From the NCBI GenBank assembly GCA_038380435.1, contig JAWZYU010000007.1, positions 20,625,001 through 20,689,000 of the forward strand: DNA of 64,000 nucleotides. Direction: 5' to 3'. Source of the DNA: Ryuthela nishihirai. Lineage: Eukaryota > Arthropoda > Arachnida > Araneae > Heptathelidae. Below the pieces are notes generated by a model. The model worked only from the letters and a program-made list of their open reading frames with translations. It was not told the DNA's origin and made no database searches. A program made the translations under genes and the position numbers. Of this stretch, positions 1-10,802 are shown one piece after another. Numbering within the stretch: the stretch's first letter is position 1; the number at the start of each line of letters is the position of its first letter.

Positions 1-601
1 ATTCTGAGGTGCAGTCAAGTTGTCATTCAATGAAAAACTAATATTCTGATAATATAAATAAAATACATTTCGACTTATAATCCATATTATTCTCCTCTGG
101 GAACCGGACTCCGTTACACACTTACAGATATAGCATTTTATTATATAGGATAGGATTGCAATCTGGCGACCGAACAGCTTTAAACCCTGACAGAGAGAGC
201 TCATTATTTTATAGCATATTGTTAAAATTCTATACTGCATTCCATATAAAGAATGGAGCCGAAAATCTGAAAATCAAAGAAAGCAATCAACCAATGAAAA
301 GAGGTCACACCCACATGAGTTCTTGCAAGAACAACTCGCAGACGTAATTCCGCTACAGCAAATAGTTCCACACCTTATGCGAGTCAGGACAATCAATTTT
401 TTTCAATTCATTTTTCTAGTATTCATTGTCTACAGGACTTTTCTTGTGACAATTTATTACTGAATATAAATAAGTGTTATTTAATGTACTCGTATGTTAT
501 CAATATTTATATTTTATGGAAATGAGCAATTAAAAATACTGTTTTTAATTTTGAAATACTGCAAGTTTACAATGAAGCAAAATTTTTTACACTGATTTGT
601 T
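1..601. other. AT-rich sequence, nothing assigned
   Basis: I see no coding pattern, TE motif or strong tandem repeat here. The small plus-strand frame at 156-347 is AT-driven and has no recognisable motif. Confidence 0.5.
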
Positions 602-613
602 AGCGACTAGGAG

Positions 614-908
614 TTGGGTTGGGTTGTTTTACCTCTGAGCGGCACTTTTTTGCACACAATGGGCTAAATGGCCAGGTCACATGGACCCCGAAGGCTCAGA
701 GAAGGTTCGGGGAGGGGACCCACTGGAACAGCTGTTGGGAGACAGATGGTAGCCTCCCGTCAAGGCCATCCAGCGTGTTCTTTAACGTGCACAGGGTATG
801 GCTCTCCCGCACACGGGGCCACTGCTTAACGTCCCATCCGACGAACGGCGGCCTTTCCAAGCCCATCGGTGTCCCCTACTGACCGTGGGCAGGGCGGGGA
901 ATTGTGCG
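614..908 (-). mobile_element. tRNA-derived SINE, 5'-truncated, minus
   Basis: The copy runs from the 3' tail (seen as TTGGGTTGGGTTG) through the central domain and stops before the tRNA-like head. It is flanked by a 12-bp duplication, AGCGACTAGGAG, at 602-613 and 909-920. Truncation with an intact TSD points to aborted reverse transcription, not later deletion. The 87-codon open frame inside is a SINE by-product. Confidence 0.9.
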
Positions 909-1119
909 AGCGACTAGGAGAATTATCCGGTGTTGTACATGTCATTGCTGACCTCAGTACGCCCTCTCATAGCCGGTGACCGTCTCTATGCAAATTACAG
1001 AAAGTGTTAATTCCGTTTCGATATATTTTGGTCCCCTGCAATTCTTGAGATCCTTGAATTTCATACGCGGGTTCTCCTTTGTGACCCAATGTTGGGTAAA
1101 AAGCAAATTGGGCTCCTAC

Positions 1120-1451
1120 CTGTAGTTCCTAGGTTCGATTCCCAGCTGAGCAAGCATTGACATTTATCTCCGCAAAACTCCTCGCCCTGTCCACAATCAG
1201 CAGTGACACCGATGGGCTTAGGAAGGCAGCCATCTGTCAGATGGGACGTTAAGCCGTGTGCGGGAGAGACATAACCCGTGCACGTTAAATAACATACTAT
1301 ATGGTCTTGACGCGAGGTTACCATCTGTCTTCCAATAGCTGTTCCAGAAAATTCCCTCCCCCAACCTTCTCTGAGCCTTGGGGATCCTTGTGACCAGCCG
1401 TTTAACCATTGTGTGCGAAAAAGTACCACTCAGAGGTAAAACAACCCAAGA
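1120..1451 (+). mobile_element. tRNA-derived SINE, head truncated, plus
   Basis: It begins inside the tRNA-like head at CTGTAGTTCC, keeps the B-box (GGTTCGATTCC) and ends with AAAACAACCCAAGA. A short duplication, GCTCCTAC, lies at 1112-1119 and 1452-1459. More diverged than the copies at 0.6 and 1.8 kb. Confidence 0.85.
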
Positions 1452-1796
1452 GCTCCTACTGTAATGGGACGCTTTAGTACAAGAATATCTTTCGGAATGT
1501 GAGGTATCTGGTAACGGTTGATAGCTTTCTCGATTAGAAATTACGAATGAGAAGGAACTACGAATGATGAACGGAATAGAAAGACGTTTCATGCAAAATA
1601 GCGATTTCTAACCACCTATTAAACCTATCGAGTTTGTATTTTGCACTCTACATTCTCATGCTAATCCTATCATCTGCCAAATTCCATTTTCTTAGCCTCT
1701 TTATGTGAAGACTTTTGGCAACCACAAACTTGCTTTATTATTCTAGATGGGGAAACGCCTTAGAAGCTTCCTAACGAGTTGACGATTGATGCATTT

Positions 1797-2183
1797 TGGG
1801 TTGGGTTGTTTTACCTCTGAGCGGCACTTTTTTGCACACCATGGGCTAAATGGCCAGGTCACATGGACCCCGAAGGCTCAGAGAAGGTTGGGGGAGGGGA
1901 CCCACTGGAACAGCTGTTGGGAGACAGATGGTAGCCTCCCGTCAAGGCCATCCAGCGTGTTCTTTAACGTGCACAGGGTATGGCTCTCCCGCACACGGGG
2001 CCACGGCTTAACGTCCCATCCGACGGACTGCGGCCTTTCCAAGCCCATCGGTGTCCCCTACTGACCGTGGGCAGGGTGGGGAATTTTGCGGAGATAAATC
2101 TCAACGCTGACCCAGCTGGGACTCGAACCTGTGAACTACAGATTACGAGCCTGACGCGCTACCGACTGAGCCACCCCCGCCCC
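1797..2183 (-). mobile_element. tRNA-derived SINE, full length, minus
   Basis: Complete copy, with the tail at 1797 and the tRNA-like head at about 2096-2183 (B-box seen as GGGACTCGAACC, A-box complement as CTGAGCCACC). Flanks carry ACGATTGATGCATTT (1782-1796) and nearly the same from 2184. Low divergence suggests a recent insertion. Open frames of 92 and 106 codons here are SINE-internal. Confidence 0.92.
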
Positions 2184-2439
2184 ACGATTGATGCAATTTC
2201 ATGCGTAGAAACATGTTTTTCATTGGCTTTCATGGTTATAATAGCAATAATAATAATTTATTTCATGCAGTGGGTTACAGTAAAGCCAAGGTACAGGTAA
2301 TTTTGGATATTAATTTAAACGTTCAATTTTTCTAATTTATAAGAGTTCTTTTCATTAATCCAAAAAAGGGTGGAAGAACAGTATTCGAGTTTCGGTGGAT
2401 GAAATTTTGTAGAACATTGGGGCATAGGAGGATATATAG

Positions 2440-4375
2440 TTCGAATATACTTCTATATATAAGTTATTTTAGAAGCTGAAGCGACAGTTTTATTAATGTG
2501 AATTCCAAAGCCAATATTATTATCTATCGTCATACCTAAGTACTTCATGGAAGTGGACACTGTAATATGGGTGTTATTAATTTTAATGATTGTGTCAGGC
2601 GGGGGAGAATTTGAAGTTGAAAGAAAAACAATATTGGCTTTCTTGGTATTGACAGTGAATCCATTTTTTAGTATACCAATGAAGCACATCATGAATATTA
2701 TTCACTATTTCTTGTTTTAGAGAAGTGAAAGAACTTGAGGTAAAAAAAGAAGACAATCGTCTGCATGCATAAAAATATTGCAGTTGGTGGAGGATTCTAG
2801 AAGATCATGAAGAAAAAGGTTAAAGAGGAATGAGCTAAGAATGGTTCCTTGGGGTACTCCCCGATTGATTTTAAAAGGTGTAGAGATCTCATTAGTGCTT
2901 AATTTAGTTCGGATAACACGGTCGTTGAGATAATTTTTAAACCAGGGAAGAGCTGAGGGCGATAGATTAAAATTATAGCAGTTTTTGCAAGATAAGTTTC
3001 TGTTCAACTGAATCAAATGTTTTTGAGATGTCAAGGGAAACGAGTCCCACAATCATTTTCACTTTGCTGTCTAAAGCCAATCTCCATTGATTAACAAGAA
3101 GTGTCATGAGAGTTTCAGTTGACCGATTGTTTTCCTAAACCGGAATTGTCTGCACGAAAGTAAATTAAATTTTTCAACAAAAGTCGATAATTGTCTCTCG
3201 ACGGCTTTTTCTAAAATGTTGCTTACTTATGCTTACTTATACTTTACTTAATTAAAACAGAAATAGGTCGATAGTCCAGAGGGTTAGAAGGATTTGAAAT
3301 TTTAGGTATACGTGAGATGATGGCTTCTTTCCACGGAACTGGGAATTCATTAGAATTAAATGAACAATTAATTAGATCATAAAGGGGTGCAGAAATTAAT
3401 GGAGAAAGAATTTTTAGAATTAATGGCAGGGTTTCTATCTGGTTCGACACTGCGGTGTTTTTTAGCGATTTTATAAGGTTAAGAACTTCGATTTCGGTAA
3501 CATTTTTGAGCTTAAAGGTTTCCAGATTATTAGATGATTTATTGAAATAAGATAACGACTCGTTTGCGTTTGCATAATTTTCTCTAGAAGTGCAGGATTT
3601 ACAGAATACATAATATTTAAAACATTAGCAATATCTTTAGGATCATAGAAGGAGTTGTCATTGTAAACGATCTTATTAACTTTGGTTTGGTTTCTTAAGT
3701 TACCAGTAATAGAATCAAAAATTCGAAATATTTCATTACCATTTGGATTAATAAAAGAAAGTCGATTAAGAAAATTTAAACGCTTGACATTTTTAATACT
3801 ACTGTTGACCAGATTACGGAAAGTTTTATAGTTCTCCCATGTGTATGGATGATTAGAGTTAATAGCATTCTTAAAGTGTTTGTTTTTTTGATGTGATCCT
3901 TTTCGGAAGCTCTTTTGTAATCCAAGGCTTTCGAGAAGGGCGAACTCTGAAAGTTTTATAAAGAGCATAGGTGCAAAATTGATTAAACAGGAGAGATATT
4001 GTGCTTTTGAGGTAGGAATTGAGCATTCGAAAATACTCTTGTGGAAAGAGAGATATTTTGTAAACTCAAAAACTCATCATTGTTGAAATTTTTAAAGGAT
4101 CTTTTTGAAATTAAAACTTTAAGTGCACAAGGTGAATAATACAATACAGATGTGCTAATAATAAAATGATCATTAATGTCTTCGAAGGTAGTAAGTGTAT
4201 GCTTGTGAAGTGATCTTCGAAGAGAGTAAGTTTATGCTTGTGAAGTGAAGGTCTATTGGAGAAATTCATATCAATGAGAGATTCACTGTGATCAGTAATG
4301 CGAGTGGGCAATTTGTTTAAACCTATATGTCTGAATGGTTTTAGGCAGATTTCAAGCTTGGAAATTGGCAGATTT
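2440..4375 (-). pseudogene. non-LTR retrotransposon relic (Jockey/CR1 type), EN end plus RT
   Basis: Read on the minus strand from about 4375 down, broken frames give in order: the end of an AP-endonuclease domain (PTRITDHSESLIDMNFSN, 4311-4260); a linker (3968-3480); RT motifs PLYDLINCSF and DYRPISVL (3450-3244); RGVPQGTILSSFLFNLF and an HADD box in place of the usual F/YADD (about 2880-2750); and a thumb-region KYLGMTID (about 2540). Each piece is interrupted by frameshifts or stops, so it cannot encode active enzyme. Both ends are missing: no ORF1 is visible and the 3' end stops near 2440. Order and motif style fit the Jockey/CR1 group; the exact clade needs a tree. Confidence 0.85.
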
Positions 4376-4955
4376 TAAGCATAGCAAACCACGATTGGAC
4401 AAAAAAACTCTTTGAGTGGACTTGCCGCTCTATTCTTTATGTGAGAATATAGACCTACAGGGGAAAATGAATAAAACTGCAACTTATTGGCTGTCACAAT
4501 TTTCCTTAACCAAGCTAAACTGCTTGAAACAACTCAAGATCGGCTATTGTGATGTGATAGAACTGAATACAGGGTTATTACAAATATTAACCTCATCTAT
4601 CTTACTTCACCCACTTAAGGGACTTGGAATTTTTTGTTGTTTCAGGAATGACAACTGGCTAAACAATATTTATATTGCCCAAAATGCTCGAGGACAACTC
4701 GTGAATACAGTGTACCAAATTATGGCATCGGCAGTACATAATTGCTTCTTATGAAATTATAATACATCGATGTAACAGCGATTACTCGTAAATAAATTAA
4801 GAAAATTAACATTAATAAGTTAACGAAGACTGAGTCATCGATTACCTAAAATAACACGTGTAAATATTTCAGCTTTCATATCTTTGTCATAGGAGCATTA
4901 TCATTTTCAAGAAGACACTGGGAAAAATTATCTAGAAAATCACATATGAACTCTG
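4376..4955. other. unassigned AT-rich interval
   Basis: It holds a 112-codon plus-strand frame (4416-4754) with no domain I recognise and no splice or promoter context. I treat it as chance or an undetermined old repeat. Confidence 0.35.
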
Positions 4956-5312
4956 GTGAATGTGGGTTGTTCATTTTCAAAGAGAATGAAATTTCTCATT
5001 TTCGAAGAGCACGAAGTTTCTCATTTCCAAACAGTACGAAGTTTCTCATTTTCGAAGAGAATGGCGTTTCTCGTTTTCAAAGAGCATAAATTTTCTCACT
5101 ATCAAAGAGCATCAATTTTCTCACTATCAAAGAGCATCAATTTTCTCATTATCAAAGAGCATGAATTTTCTCATTATCAAAGAGCATGAATTTTCAACAC
5201 TTCCAAAGAGAATTAAGTTTCTCATTTTCGAAGGGGATGGCGTTTCTCGTTTTGAAAGAGAATTAACTTTCTCATTTTCAAAGAGAATGAAGTTTCTCAT
5301 TTCCAAAGATAT
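4956..5312 (+). repeat. 24-25 bp minisatellite, left block
   Basis: About 14 degenerate copies of a unit like TTTCTCATTTTCAAAGAGAA follow one another. The same unit reappears at 6940-7330, so one array has been split by the Jockey-type insertion between. Frames translating to repeated KEHEFSHYQRA are repeat artefacts. Confidence 0.9.
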
Positions 5313-6935
5313 CTGATATCTTAAATTAGCTTTTATTAAGTTCCTGGTCTTAACCTTAAAATCATTGTATATAGCGCCTATGGCAATGACAGTAAAAGGA
5401 AACAACCCCGAAAAGTCCCAATGGGCAAAAACAATGTGTTTACTTAAAACACAACAGAAAAAGTAGATAGGTTAAAAAGAACCAACATAACAACAAAAGT
5501 GTAGACTATATCATAACCTTACACGGTCCTCAGAAACCATTAACTTTGAGAGTTTGAACTTGTTCAGCACCAAAGGATCATAATTGAGTAAAGTATTTAT
5601 AATTTCATAAGGGTGGTCTCCCACTGCCTCGATAAAGGTCTGCGAGAGTTTCCTAATACATGTATATATGTGGTGAATGCCCAGGTCATTGTGAATGGTT
5701 TTATTCTTCATAAACCATTGTGCACTGACTACTGTTGGGGCGGGGGGGTGGCTCAGTCGGTAGCGCGCCAGGCTCGTAATCTGTAGTTCCCAGGTTCGAG
5801 TCCCAGTTGGGTCAGCGTTGAGATTTATCTCCGCAAAATTCCCCGCCCTGCCCGCGGTCAGTAGGGGACACCGATGGGCTTGGAAAGGCCGCCGTCCGTC
5901 GGATGGGACGTTAAGCCGTGGCCCCGTGTGTGGGAGAGCCATACCCTGTGCACGTTAAAGAACACACTGGATGGCCTTGACGGGAGGCTACCATCTGTCT
6001 CCCAACAGCTGTTCCAGTGGGTCCCCTCCCCCAACCTTCTCTGAGCCGTCGGGGTCCTTGTGACCTGGCCATTTAGCCCATTGTGTGCAAAAAAGTGCCG
6101 CTCAGAGGTAAAACAACCCAACAACCCAACTGACTACTGTTCTTAAAATTTTCTTTTGGAAACTCTGTAGTCTCCTGACGTTCGTGTTTGTGTTCATGCC
6201 CCACACTGGTGAAGCATATGTCAGGATAGGCCGCAGAAAGGTCTTATACAAGAATAACTTCTTTTCTGGAGGAAGCGTAGAGTTCCGCCCTATCAAAGGA
6301 CCCGTTTAGATCTAATGATATTGGCTTTGCGAAACACATTCGCTACGTGTGCATCCCATTTTAGCTTCTTATGTAGAGTGACACCAGGGTATTCAACTAT
6401 TGGTGTCCATTTAATTTGTGTACCAAATATAGTTGGAGAATCAGGATTAATCATTCTTTTATTGGAAAAGAGAACTGGTTGATTCTTTTCAGGATTAATC
6501 CCGATTTTCCATTTTGATTACCATCGCTCTGCTTTGTCCACTCCCAGCTGCAGTCGTTTAATAGCCAGACTGGGGCTGAGGGACGGAGAGAGCAGAGCAA
6601 TATCATCGCCATAAAGTGTTGTTGAGATCGGTTTAAGATAAGGAATATCATGAGTATAAAAATTGAATAGAGCAGGGCCCAAGGCTAGGCTCTGTGGTCT
6701 CCTGACTCCTACTAAGCTAGGAACCGTGTAGGACACTTGCATCTATCTGTCTATCAGTAGATAAGCAGTTGCCAATCTTAATACAGAAAGTTCCGTTCAA
6801 GAATGACTCGATGATATGAGTCACACCCGAAGGGAAGTCAGCTTTGATCATTTTAAAAATGAGACCGTCCGTCCAAAATTTATCAAATGATTTTGTTACA
6901 TCTAAAAACGTAGACGCAAAAGTATTTACAAAGAA
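5313..6935 (-). mobile_element. Jockey-type non-LTR element, 5'-truncated, inserted in minisatellite
   Basis: The element runs on the minus strand from about 6935 (abrupt junction with the minisatellite, no EN domain) to an AT-rich 3' end near 5313. It carries an RT domain and C-terminus and is itself interrupted by a plus-strand SINE at 5737-6128. Insertion order is minisatellite, then Jockey, then SINE. Confidence 0.8.
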
Positions 6936-6956
6936 AATAAAGTTTGTCATTTTCAA
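5511..6956 (-). pseudogene. Jockey-type reverse transcriptase relic
   Basis: Minus-strand pieces in order: FLDVTKSFDKFW, the RT A-box region (6956-6860); LGPALFNFYTHDIPYL and a YGDD catalytic box (about 6690-6590, where Jockey elements usually have F/YADD); KKLFLYKTFLRPILTYASPVWG and LQSFQKKILRTVV (6290-6140); then, beyond the inserted SINE, WFMKNKTIHNDLGI (5720-5680) and the C-terminus to 5511. The RT frame is open across the SINE target site, which shows the SINE landed in coding sequence of an already integrated copy. Frameshifts near 6720 and 6450 and the missing endonuclease make it dead. Confidence 0.85.
5737..6128 (+). mobile_element. tRNA-derived SINE, full length, reference copy
   Basis: This is a good model for the family. 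The head (5737-5815) has an A-box-like TGGCTCAGTCGG and a B-box GGTTCGAGTCC, the internal RNA polymerase III promoter of a tRNA; the anticodon-loop region reads CTCGTAA here and CTCATAA in the 7.6-kb copy, so a Thr- or Met-type tRNA ancestor is possible. A central domain of about 250 bp (GGATGGGACGTTAAGCC, then GTGCACGTTAAAGAACAC) follows, then a conserved 3' part (GCCATTTAGCCCATTGTGTG) and a tail of repeated ACAACCCA without poly(A). The 13-bp duplication ACTGACTACTGTT at 5724-5736 and 6129-6141 is perfect. A SINE encodes no protein and needs a LINE partner that recognises its 3' tail; no tail-matching partner is visible in this window. Confidence 0.95.
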
Positions 6957-7330
6957 AGAGAACGAAGTTTCTCGAATTCAAACGGAATGATATTTCTGGT
7001 TTTCAAAAATCACGAATTTTCTCATTATCAAAGACCATGGTTTCTCATATCCTAAGATAATGGCGTTTTTCGTTTTCACAGAGCATGAAGTTTCTCATTT
7101 ACAAAGAGCATAAAATTTCTCATATACAAAGAGCGTGAAATTTCTCATTTCGAAAGAGAGTGAAGTTTCTCTTTTTAAAAGAGAATGAGGTTTTTTTTAA
7201 GAGAATTGAGTTTCTGTTGTTTTTTTTTTAAGACAGCGAAGTTTTTCGTTTTCAAAGAGAATAAAATTTCTCGTTTTCAAAGATAATAAAGTTTCCGTTT
7301 TCAAAGAGAATGAAGTTTCACATTTTCCTG
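6940..7330 (+). repeat. 24-25 bp minisatellite, right block
   Basis: Continuation of the 4956-5312 array, with units like GAAGTTTCTCATTTTCAAAGA. Copies are more diverged toward the right end. Confidence 0.85.
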
Positions 7331-7624
7331 CTTTTGCATCCATTATTGTAATTCGAACTAATGAACAATTATGAAAATGCAAAGAGTAATATTTTATTAA
7401 TGCCTACATAACAAAAAAAAATCATTTATCTTTTAAAATGAAACAATTGCTGTTAACGCAATTCCTCTACATTCCACCACTGAAATTTCAAATATCTAGC
7501 ATAATATTCGTCTACATTTTTGATTTTTTGCATTTAGTCCCCTCTAATGGTGCAAACGTAAAAATTAACGATTGAAAAATGTGAATCGTAATATTTCGCT
7601 AGTACCTATCCAACACAAAAAGAA

Positions 7625-8000
7625 GGGCGAGAGTGGCTCAGTCGGTAGTGCGCCAGGCTCATAATCTGAAGTTCGCAGGTTCGAGTCTCAGCTGGATCAG
7701 CGTTGAGATTTCTTTCCGCAAAACTCCCCTCCCTACCCACGGTCAGTAGGGGAAACCGATGGGCTTGGAAAGGCCGCTGTCCGTCGGATGGGACGTTAAG
7801 CCGTGGTCTCGTGTGCGGGAGAGCCATACCCTCTACACGTTAAAGAACATGCTGGATGGCATTGATCGGAGACTACCCAACTATCTCCCAACAGCTGTTC
7901 CAGTGGGTCCCCTCCCAACCTTCTCTTAGTCTTCCTTGTGACCTGGCCATTTAGACCACTGTCTGCAGAATAGTACCGCTCAGAGGTAAATCAACCCAAC
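7625..8000 (+). mobile_element. tRNA-derived SINE, plus, moderately diverged
   Basis: Head GAGTGGCTCAGTCGGTAGTG with B-box GGTTCGAGTCTC, all core blocks present, ends AAATCAACCCAAC. The anticodon-loop region is CTCATAATCTG. No clear TSD. Several small deletions indicate greater age. Confidence 0.9.
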
Positions 8001-8239
8001 GAAAAATATTTTTTAAATTATTTCCTAAATAAATAAAGTTGAGTTTTCCCAACCCCCCGGAGTGAGGGGTCAAATCATTGCTGTCAATGCAAAAATCTCC
8101 TGACTTGCATATGAAATCACCAAAATATTAAATTTCTAGCATAAATACATCGTTTGAAATATTCGTTTCAAATTTTTCGAATTTTCTAAAATTGCTGCGT
8201 TAAACGTCGCAACTGAAGAATTTCTATTTAATATTAAAA

Positions 8240-9138
8240 GGGATCTAAATTCAAAGCTCTATAACTTTTAAACTATTCGTTTAATGGAAACATGTGAGTG
8301 AAGAAAAATTAAAGATTATAATCTATACTATTTAAATCTCGATTTCAACAATATTCGTCCAGTATTTAAAGAATTATGGAAGCTAGAATATTTCAAAACA
8401 GTAAGGAGTCATAAGAATTTACCTCAATAAATGGGACGGGGGTTGGTTCAGGTGAGTAATCTGTAGTTTCCACTCTTGGAGTTCCGCCTGTGTCAGCTTT
8501 GAGTTTTATCTCCGCTAAACTTACACCCTGTCCTCGGTCAGTAGGGAACACCGATAGGCATGGAAAGGACGCCATCAGTCGGATGGGACGTAAAGTCATA
8601 GCGCTGTATGCGGAAGAACCAAACCCTATTTACAGTAAAGAACATACTAGATGACCTTGACGGTAGGCTACCATCTGTCTCCCGATAGCTGTTCAATAGG
8701 TTCCTTTTCCCAAGACAGATCTCGGGGTCCTCGTTACCTATTAATTCAGTCCATTGTGTGCAAGAAAATATCGTTCAGCGGTAAAACAACCGAATCCAAC
8801 TTCAGAGTTAATCAAAATTTAAATAATAAATATTATTTCAAACTACTTAATAAAATAAATATGCATTTTAGAAGTTTGCATATAGATTATTTCAATATTA
8901 GACAATTATGAATGATTTTTATAAAACAAGATAATTTATTGTTAAATATTCCATCTTCCAGAACTATTTAATAACTGAACTAAAATATTTAAAAAACGCA
9001 TAAATAGATTTGATTCTGATCTTTAATTTATCTTAGTCACATTTCTTCATGGAATGCAAATATTAGAAGTTACAGAGCTTCGAAGTTGTATTCCACTGAC
9101 ATAATGTGAACATATCTTAATATTTTGGTAGCGTAGTG
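8240..9138. mobile_element. old copy of the 10.8-kb TIR element, carrying a SINE
   Basis: 8250-8400 (CTCTATAACTTTTAAACTA, then ATCTCGATTTCAACAATATTCG) matches the left arm of the element at 10803-11683. 9030-9135 (GAAGTTACAGAGCTTCG to TAGCGTAGTGTA) resembles its right end. A degenerate SINE sits between. Boundaries are approximate. Confidence 0.45.
8433..8800 (+). mobile_element. tRNA-derived SINE, plus, old
   Basis: Degenerate but collinear: ATCTGTAGTTTCC in the head, TTATCTCCGCTAAAC, GTCGGATGGGACGTAAAGTC, GGCTACCATCTGTCTCCC, and the tail GGTAAAACAACCGAATCC. Confidence 0.8.
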
Positions 9139-9709
9139 TACTTCATCAATACCAATGTAACTCAAAGATAATTTTTAATTTATTTCTAAAAACAAAATAA
9201 ATGTTGAATATTTACATATTTTAGACAAACGACAGTGTTAAAACATTAACTCATTTATTTTGGAAACGACCTGTAAAGTGATAAATCAATAACAACACGC
9301 TTTGGGAATAAATTTCCTTCAGCACCGTCCATGCTGCGACTACATGTATTTTCGCTATTGTAAATAGATGTCATTCAGCCAGTCCAATATTGATCTCTTT
9401 AGCAGCTGCAAGTGCTCTTGGCCATTTAGCAAACCTTGATAGAATATCGGGCCTAATAATTTGTTGCCTAACATTTCGCAGCATACATTTGTCGATCATT
9501 GCACCTGATATCGCATTCCTCGCGGGCATGTTGGTTGTTCACTCGACAAACAATGCCTAAGATGGAGGTTAAAAACACAGTGGTGCTCAAATTCCGATTC
9601 ATTCATTAACAGAATTTTGCTCGGAAATTCTGACTGTTCGTTAAGATCATTCAACTCAAAGAAGATGATCCATTAGTTTGCTGTTAAAAATATAGAAATG
9701 ACCTGAGAA
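9139..9709. other. unassigned interval
   Basis: Mostly AT-rich. 9380-9560 is somewhat GC-richer and has a 51-codon minus-strand frame starting at about 9525 without a recognisable domain. No TE motif identified. Confidence 0.35.
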
Positions 9710-9935
9710 GGACATTCATTGTGTTATTTAACGTGTACAGCACTTCAATAAACGAAACACGGCTTAACGTCCCATCTGATGGACAGCGATCTTTCCAAGC
9801 CAATCGATATCAACTTTCTCACAGGTCAGAGTGGGATCTCAATGAGATACACCATAGTTGTGGCTCGAACATGGGAAAATTAGATTACAAGCCGGCGGTG
9901 CTACCGAGAGAGTCACTATCCTCTCCCCCCAAGTT
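9710..9935 (-). mobile_element. tRNA-derived SINE fragment, minus, old
   Basis: Recognisable blocks are TTATTTAACGTGTACAG, CGGCTTAACGTCCCATC, TTTCCAAGCCAATCG and the head remnant GGCTCGAACATGGGA. The 3' third is absent. Confidence 0.7.
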
Positions 9936-10152
9936 AATTGAATAAAAAGTTGTCCATTTCAACAGTCATATATCATTCTTAGAATGTAACCCTCTCTTAA
10001 GAAAATTACAATAGGAATAGAATCCATGCTGGTCCAATATTTTCTATATCCTTGAGTGAATTCATCCATTTTTGAACTTAACGCTCTCCAATGGCGACTG
10101 ATGAGTTTTTAAATAGGTTGGGCCAGCATAATATTTTATAAAGAGAAACAAA

Positions 10153-10265
10153 TTAGGCAGGGGTGGTGACAGCTCAGATGGTAGTGCGCAACGTCGGCGA
10201 TTTTCGTCGCTAACCCCAATTCTGCCCTCAGTGGAAAGACGAACATCGATTGGATTGGAAAAGAA
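10153..10265 (+). mobile_element. SINE head fragment, plus
   Basis: GACAGCTCAGATGGTAGTGCG, then a shortened core (CTAACCCCAATTCTGCCCTC, CGATTGGATTGGAAA). Internal deletions; end of a very old copy. Confidence 0.55.
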
Positions 10266-10324
10266 CATACATATATGTACGTGTAATAAAATTTCCATTA
10301 TATATTATATATTGTGGCTTATGT

Positions 10325-10700
10325 CAAGTACGTACCCCAGGATTTAGTTTCTGGGTCGGAGGGTCGAGAATTTAGCCTCTCCGTTGGGGCTTTCTTGTAA
10401 TATTTCGCGCTGATAATTAAGGCGCACAAGGCAATTTCAAATGTATTACTGTATATTGTTCGCGGAAATGAAACACGGTTATTTGGGAAACTTTTGCCTG
10501 GAGTTAGTGTTCCAACTCTTCATATAATTTTTCATGTGATAAAGAATATATCCGAGGAACGGATCGGACGGTCGACGTCACGGGACACGATCAACCCCAT
10601 GGTGGAGAAAGCATAATACCTGTGGAGGACATTATTACATATGCACTTCTGCATCTACATTGTAGTATGAGAGCGGCAGTAGCGGCTTGTCATTATGGGC
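10325..10700. other. unassigned repeats
   Basis: 10325-10390 (GTACGTACCCCAGGATTTAG) resembles 48612-48680. 10455-10525 (AAATGAAACACGG to TGTTCCAACTCTTCA) resembles 12615-12670. Both look like interspersed repeats of unknown class. Confidence 0.35.
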
Positions 10701-10802
10701 CAGAAGGACGGCCCCATCAACATTTCTGTAATTTATATACTGTATATATATATATGCACTAAAACATTAAGCTCCGAACTGGAATTAATAATAAAAATAA
10801 TA

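Noticed and set aside
614..640. Telomere-like TTGGG repeats
   Set aside because: They are the short 3' tail of the SINE, one or two units long, found internally with TSDs.
619..882. 87-codon frame and its relatives at many sites as a conserved protein family
   Set aside because: All lie exactly inside SINE copies flanked by TSDs.
2096..2183. True tRNA genes at SINE heads
   Set aside because: A/B boxes are present but the heads continue into SINE core and lack consistent acceptor pairing.
4416..4754. 112-codon plus-strand frame
   Set aside because: No motif, no splice or promoter context, AT-driven composition.
9370..9525. 51-codon minus-strand frame (NVRQQIIRPDILSRFAKWPR)
   Set aside because: Short, bounded by a stop three codons upstream of ATG, no known domain; left as unassigned.
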